Shown: positions 26,186 to 34,954 of the stretch, one piece after another
Numbering within the stretch: position 1 is the first letter of the stretch
How the letters are laid out: every line of letters begins with the position of its first letter
The notes under the pieces: generated by a model
Databases searched by the model: none
Seen by the model: only the letters and a program-made list of their open reading frames with translations
Told to the model about the DNA's origin: nothing
Made by a program: the position numbers and the translations under genes
Assembly: GCA_035405785.1 (NCBI GenBank)
Contig: DAONJS010000001.1
Coordinates: forward strand, 62,001 to 126,000
DNA from: BPGX01 sp035405785
GTDB taxonomy: Bacteria > Bacteroidota > Bacteroidia > B-17B0 > Aurantibacillaceae
Length of the DNA stretch: 64,000 nucleotides
Direction of reading: 5' to 3'

Positions 26186-28432
26186 ATGTTCAAATTAACT
26201 TTTACGGCATTCTTATTTTTTGTTTCTATTACAAATGCACAGCAAATAAAGGGTGTAATAACTCATTCTTCATTTCCAGTAAAAGGAGCTGTAGTATCTA
26301 TAAACAATGGTAAGCAACAAGTATATTCAGACACATCTGGATTTTTTCAAATCAATTCAAATAAAGATTTCAAACAAATAAATTTAAAAGTTTATTATCC
26401 CGGATTTATTCCATTTTCCATTCATTTTTCAACTAAAAAAGATACCTTTTTATTTATAGATTTAAAAGCAGATACAAGTTTTATGGATGAAATTGTTATT
26501 GAAGTTGATAAACCATTGATGAATAAAAAAGCAGATCCATTTAATACTGAAATATATGATGCCTGTATCCTTGCTTCTTCATCGGCTATCACTTTGTTTG
26601 AAGGAGTACAAAATATTAATGGTTTAAGGCCTCAATTAAATTGTAATATCTGTAATACTGGAGATATACATATCAATGGAATGGAAGGCCCATATACAAA
26701 TATATTAATTGATGGTATGCCTGTTGTAGGAGGGATTGCCTCTATTTATGGGTTAACGGGCATTTCTTCTGATATAATTGAAAAAATTGAAATAAACAGA
26801 TACCCGGGGTCTGTATTATATGGAAGTGATAATATTGGAGGTACAATAAATATTATTACAAAAAGACCTGTCAAAAATCAAACTTTTGTACAATTATATA
26901 CTTCTGCTTATCTTGATAATAATTTAGAAATAAGCAATATGAAAAAACTGAAAAGGTATAGCACACTAAATAGTTTGAATTTAATGTATTTTGATAAGAT
27001 ATTTGATACAAATAATGATGGTTTTACGGATGTAACTTTACAAAAAAGATTTTCGGCATTTCATAAATCTACTTTTAATATAAATGATTCTACATTTTTA
27101 CATGGAATGATTCGCTTGCTTGTAGAAGACAGATGGGGAGGGCAAACCAACTGGAATAAAAATTTCAGAGGAACAGACAGTATTTATGGAGAGAGTATCA
27201 TTACAAAAAGATTTGAGAGTATTTTCAAGATACCTTTGTTCATTAAAAAAATAAAATTAGATAATGATTTTTCATATAATTATCATTTTCAGAATTCTTA
27301 TTACGGCACATTGTTTTTTGAAGCAAGACAGCATAATTTTTATTATCAATCCTATACACAATTTAAAACAAAGTTTTCAAAACATGCATTTGGTGTGGCA
27401 TTAAAGTATTTAGATTACACAGATAATACTGTTATTTTCAAAAATACTTCACCATTTAGTAAGTGGATTGTTCCTGCAATTTATAGCGAAAATATATTTT
27501 TTGTCAGATCGCATACACAGCTTAATTTTTCAATCAGATATGATTATCATAATATTCATAAGCATATAGTAACACCAAGAATGGCAGTTTTAATAAATCC
27601 AAATAAAACCTTATTTTTTCGTTCAGGATTAACTACTGGATTCAGGCCTGTTCAATTATTTACAGAAGATCATGCAGCACTCACTGGTGCAAGAAAAATT
27701 GATATACAGGAAAAATTATTACCTGAAAAAAGTTATGTCGGATATGTAAATTTTCAAATTAATTTAAATCAATCTCGTAATCTCTCATTAAGTACTGACT
27801 GGAATGCATGGTATGTTTATTTTTCAAACAGAATTATTCCTGATTATTCTCATCCTGATAAAATTAGTTATCATAATTTAAGTAAAGATGAATACTCTAT
27901 AAACAGAGGAGTTTCAATGCAAATTCAAACAATGTATAAAAACTTTATCCAATCAATTATAGGAGCATCTTTATTAGATAATTTTGTGTTTTCAGATAAA
28001 ACTAAAAGTAGATTGTTTCTGTCTGAACCATGGTCTGGAAATTTTATTATTAGATTATTTGTAAAAAAACTTACAATAGAATATACTGGAAATGTTTATG
28101 GAAAAATGAAGTTACCACTGGCTGGTCCTTTAGATCCAAGACCTGATGTGAGCCCAGTTTATTCAATACAAAATATTCAAGTTACATACTCAATTAATCA
28201 TTTCGCTTTCACGACAGGTGTAAAAAATATATTAGATTTTACACCAGATAAAAATATTCCATTCTTAATAGCTCGTGCGCATGATCCTTTTGATAAAAAT
28301 GTTTCCTTTGATTCTAACGGGAATCCATTGCCTACAAGTGAAAATCCCAATGCTTTAACTTTTGACCCAACTTATACGTACGCTTCTATGCAACATCGCA
28401 GGTTTTTTATAAATATTTCTTTTAATTTTTAA
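26186..28432 (+). CDS. TonB-dependent outer-membrane receptor with CxxC plug motif
   Basis: A 748-residue receptor: signal peptide (1-18, ending TNAQQ), a carboxypeptidase-regulatory-like beta domain (about 20-95), a plug (about 120-235) and a 22-strand barrel ending in SFNF. The plug has 'NGLRPQLNCNICNTGDIHIN' with Cys153 and Cys156, 'GPYTNILIDGMPVVGG' and 'GSDNIGGTINIITKRP'. Receptors with this CNxCNTxDIxINGMxGPYT motif form a recognisable Bacteroidota group often linked to metal (especially copper or iron) loci. The paired palindromes upstream suggest metal-dependent repression. No TonB, ABC transporter or chaperone gene is adjacent; the cargo is not known. Confidence 0.9.
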   Translation: MFKLTFTAFLFFVSITNAQQIKGVITHSSFPVKGAVVSINNGKQQVYSDTSGFFQINSNKDFKQINLKVYYPGFIPFSIHFSTKKDTFLFIDLKADTSFMDEIVIEVDKPLMNKKADPFNTEIYDACILASSSAITLFEGVQNINGLRPQLNCNICNTGDIHINGMEGPYTNILIDGMPVVGGIASIYGLTGISSDIIEKIEINRYPGSVLYGSDNIGGTINIITKRPVKNQTFVQLYTSAYLDNNLEISNMKKLKRYSTLNSLNLMYFDKIFDTNNDGFTDVTLQKRFSAFHKSTFNINDSTFLHGMIRLLVEDRWGGQTNWNKNFRGTDSIYGESIITKRFESIFKIPLFIKKIKLDNDFSYNYHFQNSYYGTLFFEARQHNFYYQSYTQFKTKFSKHAFGVALKYLDYTDNTVIFKNTSPFSKWIVPAIYSENIFFVRSHTQLNFSIRYDYHNIHKHIVTPRMAVLINPNKTLFFRSGLTTGFRPVQLFTEDHAALTGARKIDIQEKLLPEKSYVGYVNFQINLNQSRNLSLSTDWNAWYVYFSNRIIPDYSHPDKISYHNLSKDEYSINRGVSMQIQTMYKNFIQSIIGASLLDNFVFSDKTKSRLFLSEPWSGNFIIRLFVKKLTIEYTGNVYGKMKLPLAGPLDPRPDVSPVYSIQNIQVTYSINHFAFTTGVKNILDFTPDKNIPFLIARAHDPFDKNVSFDSNGNPLPTSENPNALTFDPTYTYASMQHRRFFINISFNF

Positions 28433-28475
28433 TCCAATAAATATATTCGTATTTTAGCCACACGAAAATAAAAAT

Positions 28476-29624
28476 ATGGCTTGTACTGGTTGCGTAAATG
28501 GAAGAGGTTGTTCTACTTTAGATTCACAGTCAAAAGGCACTTGTGGCAATTGCTCTGCTGGTTCTTGCAATAAATTAAATGTATTCAACTGGTTGGGTAA
28601 TATATCTGAAATTCTACCTGAAGGAATGTTTCCTGTAGTGGAAGTTCGGTTTAAAAATTCTCGCAAAGAATTTTATTTAAATCCTAATAAACTTATTCTT
28701 TATACAGGTGATGTGGTAGTTACAGAAGCAGAAACAGGATATGATGTAGGCACGGTATCTGCAACTGGTGAAATTGTTCGGTTGCAATTAAGAAAAAAAG
28801 AAATAACAGATACAACTCAATTAAAAAAAATACTTCGCAAAGCCAAACCGCAGGATATTCAAAAGTGGAAAGAAGCACAGGTACTTGAATACAAAGCATT
28901 GATTAAATCAAGAGAATTGGCTCAAAGTTTGAAATTAGAAATGAAACTAATTGATGTTGAGTATCAGGGTGATAAAACAAAAGCCACTTTTTATTACACT
29001 GCAGATGGAAGGGTTGATTTTAGAGAACTGATTAAAAAACTTGCTTCAGAATTAAAAGCAAGAATTGAAATGCGTCAAATTGGTGCTCGTCAGGAAGCGG
29101 CAAGGTTAGGAGGTATTGGTGTATGCGGAAGGGAATTGTGTTGTAGTACATGGCTTACAGATTTCAGAAGTGTAAGTACTAATAATATCAGGTATCAGCA
29201 ATTGTCCGTAAATCCATCAAAATTAGCAGGTCAATGTGGAAAGTTGAAATGTTGTTTGAATTATGAATTAGATGCGTACCTTGATGCTTTGAAAGAATTT
29301 CCGGAAGTACAGGATAAAGTTTTAGTAACTCAAAAAGGTCAGGCAAAGTTCATCAAAATAGATGTGTTCAGAAGAAGAATTTATTGGGCTTATGAAAATG
29401 ATCTCGGCACATTTATTCCATTAAGTATTGAAAGAACAAAAGATATTTTAGAAATGAATAAAAATAATGTGCTTCCAGAAGATTTATTAGAACCATCAGA
29501 GGTTGAGGCAAAAAAAGAAGTTGAAAAAGAACTTACACCTGTAACTACTGAAAGTAATTTAGACAGATTTAATGACAAGTTCAAGAAAAATAAAAAAAAC
29601 TTTCAAAACAGAAAAAATAAATAA
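28476..29624 (+). CDS. ricT: PSP1-domain protein, RicT-like iron-sulfur complex subunit
   Basis: A 382-residue protein with the PSP1 core (about 50-260). Cysteines are Cys217, Cys222-223, Cys254 and Cys259-260 in 'VCGRELCC' and 'QCGKLKCC'. Six further cysteines lie in the first 31 residues (Cys3, 6, 12, 23, 26, 31), an N-terminal cluster that B. subtilis RicT lacks. In B. subtilis RicT joins RicA and RicF on [4Fe-4S] clusters and modulates RNase Y mRNA processing; neither partner is visible here. The C-terminus is Lys/Asn-rich. gldH begins 2 bp after the stop, the usual Bacteroidota pairing. Confidence 0.9.
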   Translation: MACTGCVNGRGCSTLDSQSKGTCGNCSAGSCNKLNVFNWLGNISEILPEGMFPVVEVRFKNSRKEFYLNPNKLILYTGDVVVTEAETGYDVGTVSATGEIVRLQLRKKEITDTTQLKKILRKAKPQDIQKWKEAQVLEYKALIKSRELAQSLKLEMKLIDVEYQGDKTKATFYYTADGRVDFRELIKKLASELKARIEMRQIGARQEAARLGGIGVCGRELCCSTWLTDFRSVSTNNIRYQQLSVNPSKLAGQCGKLKCCLNYELDAYLDALKEFPEVQDKVLVTQKGQAKFIKIDVFRRRIYWAYENDLGTFIPLSIERTKDILEMNKNNVLPEDLLEPSEVEAKKEVEKELTPVTTESNLDRFNDKFKKNKKNFQNRKNK

Positions 29625-29625
29625 T

Positions 29626-30117
29626 ATGCAAAAAATAAACACATTAGTGTGGTTGGGTTTAATCATTGCTTTGTTGTTTATTTCAATTTCTTGCAAAAAA
29701 GAAAGTACTGTATATAGCAAGTATTATTATTTTGAAAAGCAAGAATGGTCATCTAAAGACACAGCAAAGTTTAGAGTTGATATAATTGACACAACAAGTT
29801 TGTGTGATGTAAATATTAAAATCAGACACGGTGAATTATATCCTTATAGCAATCTGTATGTTTTTTTAACTACTATTTATCCTGATAACAGAAAACAAAC
29901 AGACACTATAGAGTGTATTCTTGCTAATAGTAAAGGTGAGTGGTATGGCAGTGGATTAGGCGATATGTATGACATAACTTTGCCTATTAAAAAAAATATT
30001 CGTTTTGCAAAAAGTGGAGTATATCAATTTTATTTTGTTCAGGCAATGAGACAAGATCCATTACCAAACATCAGTGAATTTGGTTTTGAAATTATTCGTG
30101 TTTCAAAAAATAGATAA
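29626..30117 (+). CDS. gldH: gliding motility lipoprotein GldH
   Basis: A 163-residue lipoprotein with signal sequence and lipobox Cys23 (FISISCKKES). The body 'DTTSLCDVNIKIRHGELYPYSNLYVF', the 'DTIECILANSKGEWYGSGLGD' segment and 'FAKSGVYQFYFVQAMRQDPL' match GldH of Flavobacterium and relatives. GldH is needed for gliding in F. johnsoniae; non-gliding Bacteroidota also carry it, so motility is not proven. The ATG at 29626 is used because it starts the signal peptide; the 18 upstream in-frame residues overlap ricT. It is in the ricT-gldH-kynU run with 1- and 3-bp gaps. Confidence 0.88.
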   Translation: MQKINTLVWLGLIIALLFISISCKKESTVYSKYYYFEKQEWSSKDTAKFRVDIIDTTSLCDVNIKIRHGELYPYSNLYVFLTTIYPDNRKQTDTIECILANSKGEWYGSGLGDMYDITLPIKKNIRFAKSGVYQFYFVQAMRQDPLPNISEFGFEIIRVSKNR

Positions 30118-30120
30118 TTT

Positions 30121-31422
30121 ATGAGCAATGTTATTTTTAGTTCTCTCAAAGAAAAAGCAGAACAATTAGATAATCAGGATGATTTATCAAAGTTCAGAAG
30201 TAAATTTTTATTTCCACAACATAAAGGAAAAAATGTTTTGTATTTCACTGGAAATTCGCTGGGGCTTCAACCTATTACAACTAAAACATATATTGAACAA
30301 GAATTAAACGATTGGGCAAAATTTGGTGTAGAAGGACATTTCAAAGCACATCGTCCATGGTTTAAGTATCACGAGTTTCTTACAGAAAAAATGGCTAAAA
30401 TTGTAGGAGCACTGCCAGAAGAAGTTGTAATGATGAATCAATTGACATCTAATCTGCATTTTTTGATGGTTTCTTTTTATCGTCCATCAGGAAAAAAAAG
30501 AAAAATACTAATAGAATATCCTGCATTTCCAAGTGATGTATATGCTGTTCAATCTCAAGTAAAATTTCATGGAGGTAATCCTGAAACTGATGTAATAATG
30601 GTGCGTTCAGACCGAGATGATTTTGTAATTGATGAGGAAAAAATTTTGAATACTATTGAAACTTATAAAGATGAGATTGCAATGTTGTTAATTGGAGGTG
30701 TTAATTATTTATCTGGTCAGGTATTTGATATAAAAAAAATCACAGCATTTGCACATCAACACGATATTATGTGTGGCTGGGATTTAGCACACGCAGCAGG
30801 AAATATTGAACTTCGCTTACATGATTGGGAAGTTGATTTTGCAGCGTGGTGTTCATATAAATATCTGAACAGCGGTCCAGGTTCAGTAGGAGGTGCATTT
30901 GTTCATCAAAAGCATTTAAAGAATTTAGATTTGCCAATATTTGCAGGATGGTGGGGAACAGATAAAAAAGAAAGATTCAAAATGAAACCCGTATTTGAAC
31001 CAATGGAAACAGCAGAGAGATGGCAAGTGAGTAATGCGCCTATATTTTCAATGGCGGCGTGTTTAGCATCATTAGATATTTTTGAAGAAGCCACAATGCA
31101 TGCACTTTTGAAAAAGAGTAAGCAACTAACAGCGTTTTTAGAAGAAGTATTATTAAGTGTCAATTCTGTTTTCAAAAAAGAGATATTCAAAATTATTACA
31201 CCCAAAAGCAGAGGTGCTCAATTATCAGTAGTTTGTACTTTATCAAATCCAAAAATGTTATTTGAACAAATGATAGAAGAAGGAATAATTGTAGATTGGA
31301 GAGAACCAAATGTAATTCGCTTTGCACCTGTGCCTTTATACAATTCTTTTGAAGATGTTTATCTGATGGGTGAAAAAATTCAGGAAATCATTTCAAAAAT
31401 TGAAACTTCCATTGTGAAGTGA
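30121..31422 (+). CDS. kynU: kynureninase
   Basis: A PLP enzyme cleaving kynurenine or 3-hydroxykynurenine to (3-hydroxy)anthranilate and alanine, 433 residues. It starts with the family block 'YFTGNSLGLQP' (41-51), has 'WDLAHAAGN' with PLP-contact Asp221 and the Schiff-base Lys247 in 'CSYKYLNSGPGSVGG', and ends with 'DWREPNVIRFAPVPLYNSFED'. Other kynurenine-pathway genes (tryptophan dioxygenase, kmo, haao) are not in the window, so whether it serves NAD synthesis or tryptophan breakdown is open. It follows gldH by 3 bp, an odd functional neighbour. Confidence 0.95.
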   Translation: MSNVIFSSLKEKAEQLDNQDDLSKFRSKFLFPQHKGKNVLYFTGNSLGLQPITTKTYIEQELNDWAKFGVEGHFKAHRPWFKYHEFLTEKMAKIVGALPEEVVMMNQLTSNLHFLMVSFYRPSGKKRKILIEYPAFPSDVYAVQSQVKFHGGNPETDVIMVRSDRDDFVIDEEKILNTIETYKDEIAMLLIGGVNYLSGQVFDIKKITAFAHQHDIMCGWDLAHAAGNIELRLHDWEVDFAAWCSYKYLNSGPGSVGGAFVHQKHLKNLDLPIFAGWWGTDKKERFKMKPVFEPMETAERWQVSNAPIFSMAACLASLDIFEEATMHALLKKSKQLTAFLEEVLLSVNSVFKKEIFKIITPKSRGAQLSVVCTLSNPKMLFEQMIEEGIIVDWREPNVIRFAPVPLYNSFEDVYLMGEKIQEIISKIETSIVK

Positions 31423-31429
31423 AAAAAAT

Positions 31430-31484
31430 ATGATTGCAAAGAAACTCAAAGAGAGATATAATTCTTTTTGTGGCTTGCAATCAT
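31430..31484. repeat. short inverted repeat after kynU
   Basis: ATGATTGCAA (31430-31439) and TTGCAATCAT (31475-31484) form perfect 10-bp arms around 35 bp. Without a T-run it is not a classical terminator; it may be a small repeat or a 3'-end stabilising hairpin. Confidence 0.5.
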
Positions 31485-31523
31485 GGAGTTCTATCTGTAC
31501 TATATATTTAAAAACAATTTCAG

Positions 31524-32150
31524 ATGAAAAAAGGATTATTGATCACTTTTATTATTTTTAGTTTGATAAAAAGTTTTTCTCAATCCGATTCAACATTTGT
31601 TAGAAAAGAAGGATTATATTTAAATTTTGATCAGTTTAAAAAAAATCAGCCCATTTCAAAATCACAAATCATTTCAAAAATAGATACATCTCAATTAGAT
31701 TTTTTTACAAAAGTAGTTATGCAAAAGGAAATCAAAATTATTGATGAAAATCAGCAGGAAAAAATAATTTCACCAAAAGATTTATGGGGTTATTTTCAAA
31801 ATGGTATTTTGTATATTTATTTTGATAATGCTTTTTACAAAGTGCCCGTGTTGGGAGCAATTTCTTATTTTATTGGCACACAAGAAGTGGTTTATTATAC
31901 AGGAATGGGAATGGGTGTTGGTTATCCTTATGGAGTAGCAGGAGTCCCTGTAAAAACAAGAGAAATGAAAGAGTTTTTGTTAGATTATTTTACTGGAAAA
32001 GTTTATCCGTTCAGCATTGAAAATTTAGAAACATTATTACAAAAAGATGAAAGTATTTACAATGAGTTTAATTCCTTAAGTTATCGTCAAAAAAAGAAAA
32101 AGTATAGTTATTATATCAGGAAGTTTAATGATAAATTTAAGGTGGAATAA
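31524..32150 (+). CDS. secreted protein of unknown function
   Basis: A 208-residue protein with a clear signal peptide (MKKGLLITFIIFSLIKSFSQ). The mature part has a pattern seen in uncharacterised Bacteroidota secreted proteins: 'GLYLNFDQFKKNQPI' at the start, 'KDLWGYFQNGILYIYFDNAFYKVPVLGAISYFIG', a Gly/Tyr-rich stretch 'TGMGMGVGYPYGVAG', and a charged C-terminus 'DYFTGKVYPFSIENLETLLQKDE'. No enzymatic motif is seen. The next gene on the minus strand is also of unknown function, with palindromic repeats between them. Confidence 0.7.
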   Translation: MKKGLLITFIIFSLIKSFSQSDSTFVRKEGLYLNFDQFKKNQPISKSQIISKIDTSQLDFFTKVVMQKEIKIIDENQQEKIISPKDLWGYFQNGILYIYFDNAFYKVPVLGAISYFIGTQEVVYYTGMGMGVGYPYGVAGVPVKTREMKEFLLDYFTGKVYPFSIENLETLLQKDESIYNEFNSLSYRQKKKKYSYYIRKFNDKFKVE

Positions 32151-32229
32151 ATGTTGCTGTAAAATTTTCTTGAAATTGTTATTTATCTTTTTTATTCTTT
32201 ACGGTAATTTTTGTGCAGTAGATGGTAAA

Positions 32230-32272
32230 ACGACTTAAGTCGTCATTTGGGCAAAAACGGCTTAAGCCGTTT
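32230..32272. repeat. pair of perfect CTTAAG-centred palindromes
   Basis: ACGACTTAAGTCGT (32230-32243) and AAACGGCTTAAGCCGTTT (32255-32272) are perfect palindromes, 25.5 bp centre to centre, between convergent genes. Confidence 0.75.
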
Positions 32273-32308
32273 GCTGCATAGTATCACCAAATATAAATGA
32301 CAAATAAG

Positions 32309-33019
32309 TTACTTCTTCTCAAACCAATATAATGTATCTTTATCAGAAAGTTCAAAATATAGTTTATCTAAATTTGGTTTAGGCAAAATTTGAACACTGT
32401 TCTTTTTAAGATACTCAACCTTCACATTAAACTGTTCTGCCATTACATTATAAAAGTATTCTGGATGAATAAGTTTTTTTAATTCATAATTCACTAAATC
32501 ACTTTTGCCCATCGGAAACTCTTTCCAATCATCTTCATTTTCCTCATTACCATAAATGTAAAACGATTGAACTTTCATATCATAATCAAGTATTCTAAAT
32601 CTTTTCATTTTAGATTTTTTTGTTTCAGAAATTTTAGAATACTGTCCTGTTTTAAAAGCATTCAATAATTCTTCATCGTGTTTAAAAATAAATCCTATAT
32701 GAGTTTCTGTTTTTAATAAGCCAATGTATCTATCATTTTCTCTGATGCCTTCTTCAAATATTTTTTTGAAATATTTTTTCTTTTCTTTATCTGACAGTGC
32801 TTCAAAAGGAAAAGTAATAACAAATACATCTTTGAGTTGTTCTTTCATTTTTAAACCTAAATAGGCCTTGATAGAAAGATTGGTGTTAAGAAATTTTCCA
32901 ATATAATAGGAGTTAAAGTAAATATACAAAGTATCATCGCCTACTACATTATTATTTTTTAGTTCGTTCTCTATCATTTTTGCATAAACAGTATCAACTG
33001 TAAATTTTTTTACTTTCAT
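32309..33019 (-). CDS. protein of unknown function
   Basis: A 236-residue charged, Lys/Glu/Tyr-rich protein that I do not recognise. It starts MKVKKFTVDTVYAKMIENEL and has no clear signal peptide or membrane helix. 'FVITFPFEALSDKEKKKYFKKIFEEG' looks like a solvent-exposed helix and 'KRFRILDYDMKVQSFYIYGN' like a beta region. The start at 33019 is chosen because an exact -7 box (33037-33044, minus strand) lies between it and the in-frame ATG at 33049, which would be upstream of transcription. It is divergent from the carbonic anhydrase-like gene. Confidence 0.65.
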   Translation of the reverse strand: MKVKKFTVDTVYAKMIENELKNNNVVGDDTLYIYFNSYYIGKFLNTNLSIKAYLGLKMKEQLKDVFVITFPFEALSDKEKKKYFKKIFEEGIRENDRYIGLLKTETHIGFIFKHDEELLNAFKTGQYSKISETKKSKMKRFRILDYDMKVQSFYIYGNEENEDDWKEFPMGKSDLVNYELKKLIHPEYFYNVMAEQFNVKVEYLKKNSVQILPKPNLDKLYFELSDKDTLYWFEKK

Positions 33020-33036
33020 ACAAAGAACATTTTTCG

Positions 33037-33044
33037 CAAATATA
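33037..33044 (-). promoter_or_regulatory. -7 promoter box (TATATTTG, minus strand)
   Basis: An exact consensus box read on the minus strand, 17 bp before the ATG at 33019. It places the transcription start after the more distal in-frame ATG at 33049. Confidence 0.55.
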
Positions 33045-33121
33045 CTCATTTATTGTCTTTTGATAAAACTTTTGAAAATTGATTTTAGAAAAAATTTGCA
33101 CTATTTTTATCCGAAAAAAAT

Positions 33122-33652
33122 ATGGCTTTTATTTATCCTGTAAACGGCATTCATCCGATATTTGGAAAAAATTGTTTTGTTGCTCCAAATGCAACTGTTG
33201 TAGGAGATGTTGTAATGGGCGATGAATGTAGTATTTGGTTTAATGCGGTGGTTCGTGGAGATGTTAATAAAATCAGAATGGGTAACAGAGTGAATATTCA
33301 AGATAATGCGGTTATTCATTGTACTTATCAAAAATCAGAAACACACATTGGCAATAATGTTTCAATAGGACACAATGCTATTGTACATGGGTGTAAAATA
33401 TCAGATAATGTGCTGGTAGGAATGGGAGCAATTATTATGGATAATTGTAAAATAGGAAGCAATGTAATTATTGCGGCTGGTGCAGTGGTATTAGAAGGCA
33501 CTGAAGTGCCTGATAATTGTGTATTTGCGGGAGTGCCTGCGAAAAAGGTGAAAGATATTTCGCCCGAACTTCTATCTGGTGAAGTAGAAAGAATAGCGAA
33601 AAACTATGTTTTCTACGCTTCCTGGTTTAAGGATGTAAATGATTTGAAATGA
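33122..33652 (+). CDS. gamma-class carbonic anhydrase-like hexapeptide protein
   Basis: A 176-residue left-handed beta-helix protein. The hexapeptide repeats include 'NATVVGDVVMGDECSIWFNA', 'VVRGDVNKIRMGNRVNIQDN', 'NVSIGHNAIVHGCKISDNVL' and 'IGSNVIIAAGAVVLEGTEVP'. Three histidines typical of zinc/iron binding occur in 'NAVIHCTY' and 'IGHNAIVHGCK'. Family members of this YrdA/PaaY/CaiE type range from true carbonic anhydrases to other acyl-related roles, so activity is only probable. It is convergent with serS at a 26-bp gap. Confidence 0.9.
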   Translation: MAFIYPVNGIHPIFGKNCFVAPNATVVGDVVMGDECSIWFNAVVRGDVNKIRMGNRVNIQDNAVIHCTYQKSETHIGNNVSIGHNAIVHGCKISDNVLVGMGAIIMDNCKIGSNVIIAAGAVVLEGTEVPDNCVFAGVPAKKVKDISPELLSGEVERIAKNYVFYASWFKDVNDLK

Positions 33653-33678
33653 GCAAAAGGTTTAAATCGTCAATCCTA

Positions 33679-34953
33679 TTAATCAATCCATTCAAAACCT
33701 GTATAAGGCACTAAAACATCTGGAATTTTAATACCCTTTTCAGTTTGATTGTTTTCTAAAAGTGCTGCTACAATTCTTGGTAATGCTAATGCACTGCCAT
33801 TCAAACTATGTGCTAATTGAGTTTTTCCATTTTTATCTTTTATTCTGCACTTTAATCGGTTGGTTTGAAATGTTTCAAAATTAGAAACTGAACTTACTTC
33901 TAACCATCTCTTTTGTGCAGCACTGTATACTTCCATATCGTAAGTTAATGCTGATGCAAAACTCATATCTCCGCCACACAATTTTACAGTGCGAAAGGGT
34001 AGTCCTAACATTTTTAATAATCCTGCCACATATTCTCTCATTTCTTCTAATGTTTCATAAGATTTTTCAGGATGAGTAATTTGAACAATTTCTACTTTAT
34101 CAAATTGATGTAGGCGATTTAATCCTCTTACATCTTTGCCATAACTTCCTGCTTCTCTTCTAAAACAAGGCGTATAACCACAATTTTTTATTGGCAACTG
34201 GTCTTCACTTAAAATAACATCACGATAAATGTTTGTAATAGGCACTTCTGCTGTTGGAATCAAGTAAAGTTTATCTTCATTGACATAATACATTTGACCA
34301 TCTTTATCAGGTAATTGACCTGTTCCAAAACCACTTGCTTCATTTACTAAAATAGGTGGTTCAATTTCGGTGTAACCGTTTTTTGTAGCATTATCCAGAA
34401 AAAAATTGATAAGTGCTCTTTGAAGTTTTGCTCCTTTTCCAATGTATACAGGAAAACCAGAACCCGTTAGTTTAACGCCAGTTTCAAAGTCAATAAGATT
34501 ATACTTACTTGCTAAATCCCAATGGCACAAAGCATTTTCTGGCAAATTAGGAATTTCACCATGTTGAAAAACAATTTCGTTGTCTTCTGCAGTTTTACCT
34601 TCGGGCACAGAATGGTGTGGAATGTTAGGTAACAAAACCAATATATTATGAATATCAGATTCTACTTTTGATAACTCATTATCTAACTGGGCAGATGCAT
34701 TTTTCAATTCAGTTGTTTGTTGTTTTAATTTTTCTGCTTCCTCTTTTTTCCCAGATTTAATAAGGTTTCCAATTTCTTTTGATGAAGTATTCAATTTATT
34801 TTTAATATCATTAGATTGAGCAATTAATTTTTTTCTAAGTTCATTTAATGCAATGATTTTTTCCACATATTCTTCTGCATTTTGAAAATGTTTTTTCTTT
34901 AAACCCTGAATAGTTTTTTCTTTGTTTTCAATAATAAATTGTATTGGAATCAT
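33679..34953 (-). CDS. serS: seryl-tRNA synthetase
   Basis: Class II synthetase charging tRNA-Ser, 424 residues. The N-terminal antiparallel coiled-coil arm spans about 25-105 (Lys/Glu/Gln-rich). Motif 2 is 'CFRREAGSYGKDVRGLNRLHQFDKVE' (quoted in parts: CFRREAGSYGKD, GLNRLHQFDKVE) and motif 3 is 'NGSALALPRIVAALLEN'. The length and single-copy appearance are as expected. The start at 34953 gives MIPIQFIIENKE; some SerS proteins start near 'LR', so the exact first residue is moderately certain. Confidence 0.97.
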   Translation of the reverse strand: MIPIQFIIENKEKTIQGLKKKHFQNAEEYVEKIIALNELRKKLIAQSNDIKNKLNTSSKEIGNLIKSGKKEEAEKLKQQTTELKNASAQLDNELSKVESDIHNILVLLPNIPHHSVPEGKTAEDNEIVFQHGEIPNLPENALCHWDLASKYNLIDFETGVKLTGSGFPVYIGKGAKLQRALINFFLDNATKNGYTEIEPPILVNEASGFGTGQLPDKDGQMYYVNEDKLYLIPTAEVPITNIYRDVILSEDQLPIKNCGYTPCFRREAGSYGKDVRGLNRLHQFDKVEIVQITHPEKSYETLEEMREYVAGLLKMLGLPFRTVKLCGGDMSFASALTYDMEVYSAAQKRWLEVSSVSNFETFQTNRLKCRIKDKNGKTQLAHSLNGSALALPRIVAALLENNQTEKGIKIPDVLVPYTGFEWID

Positions 34954-34954
34954 A

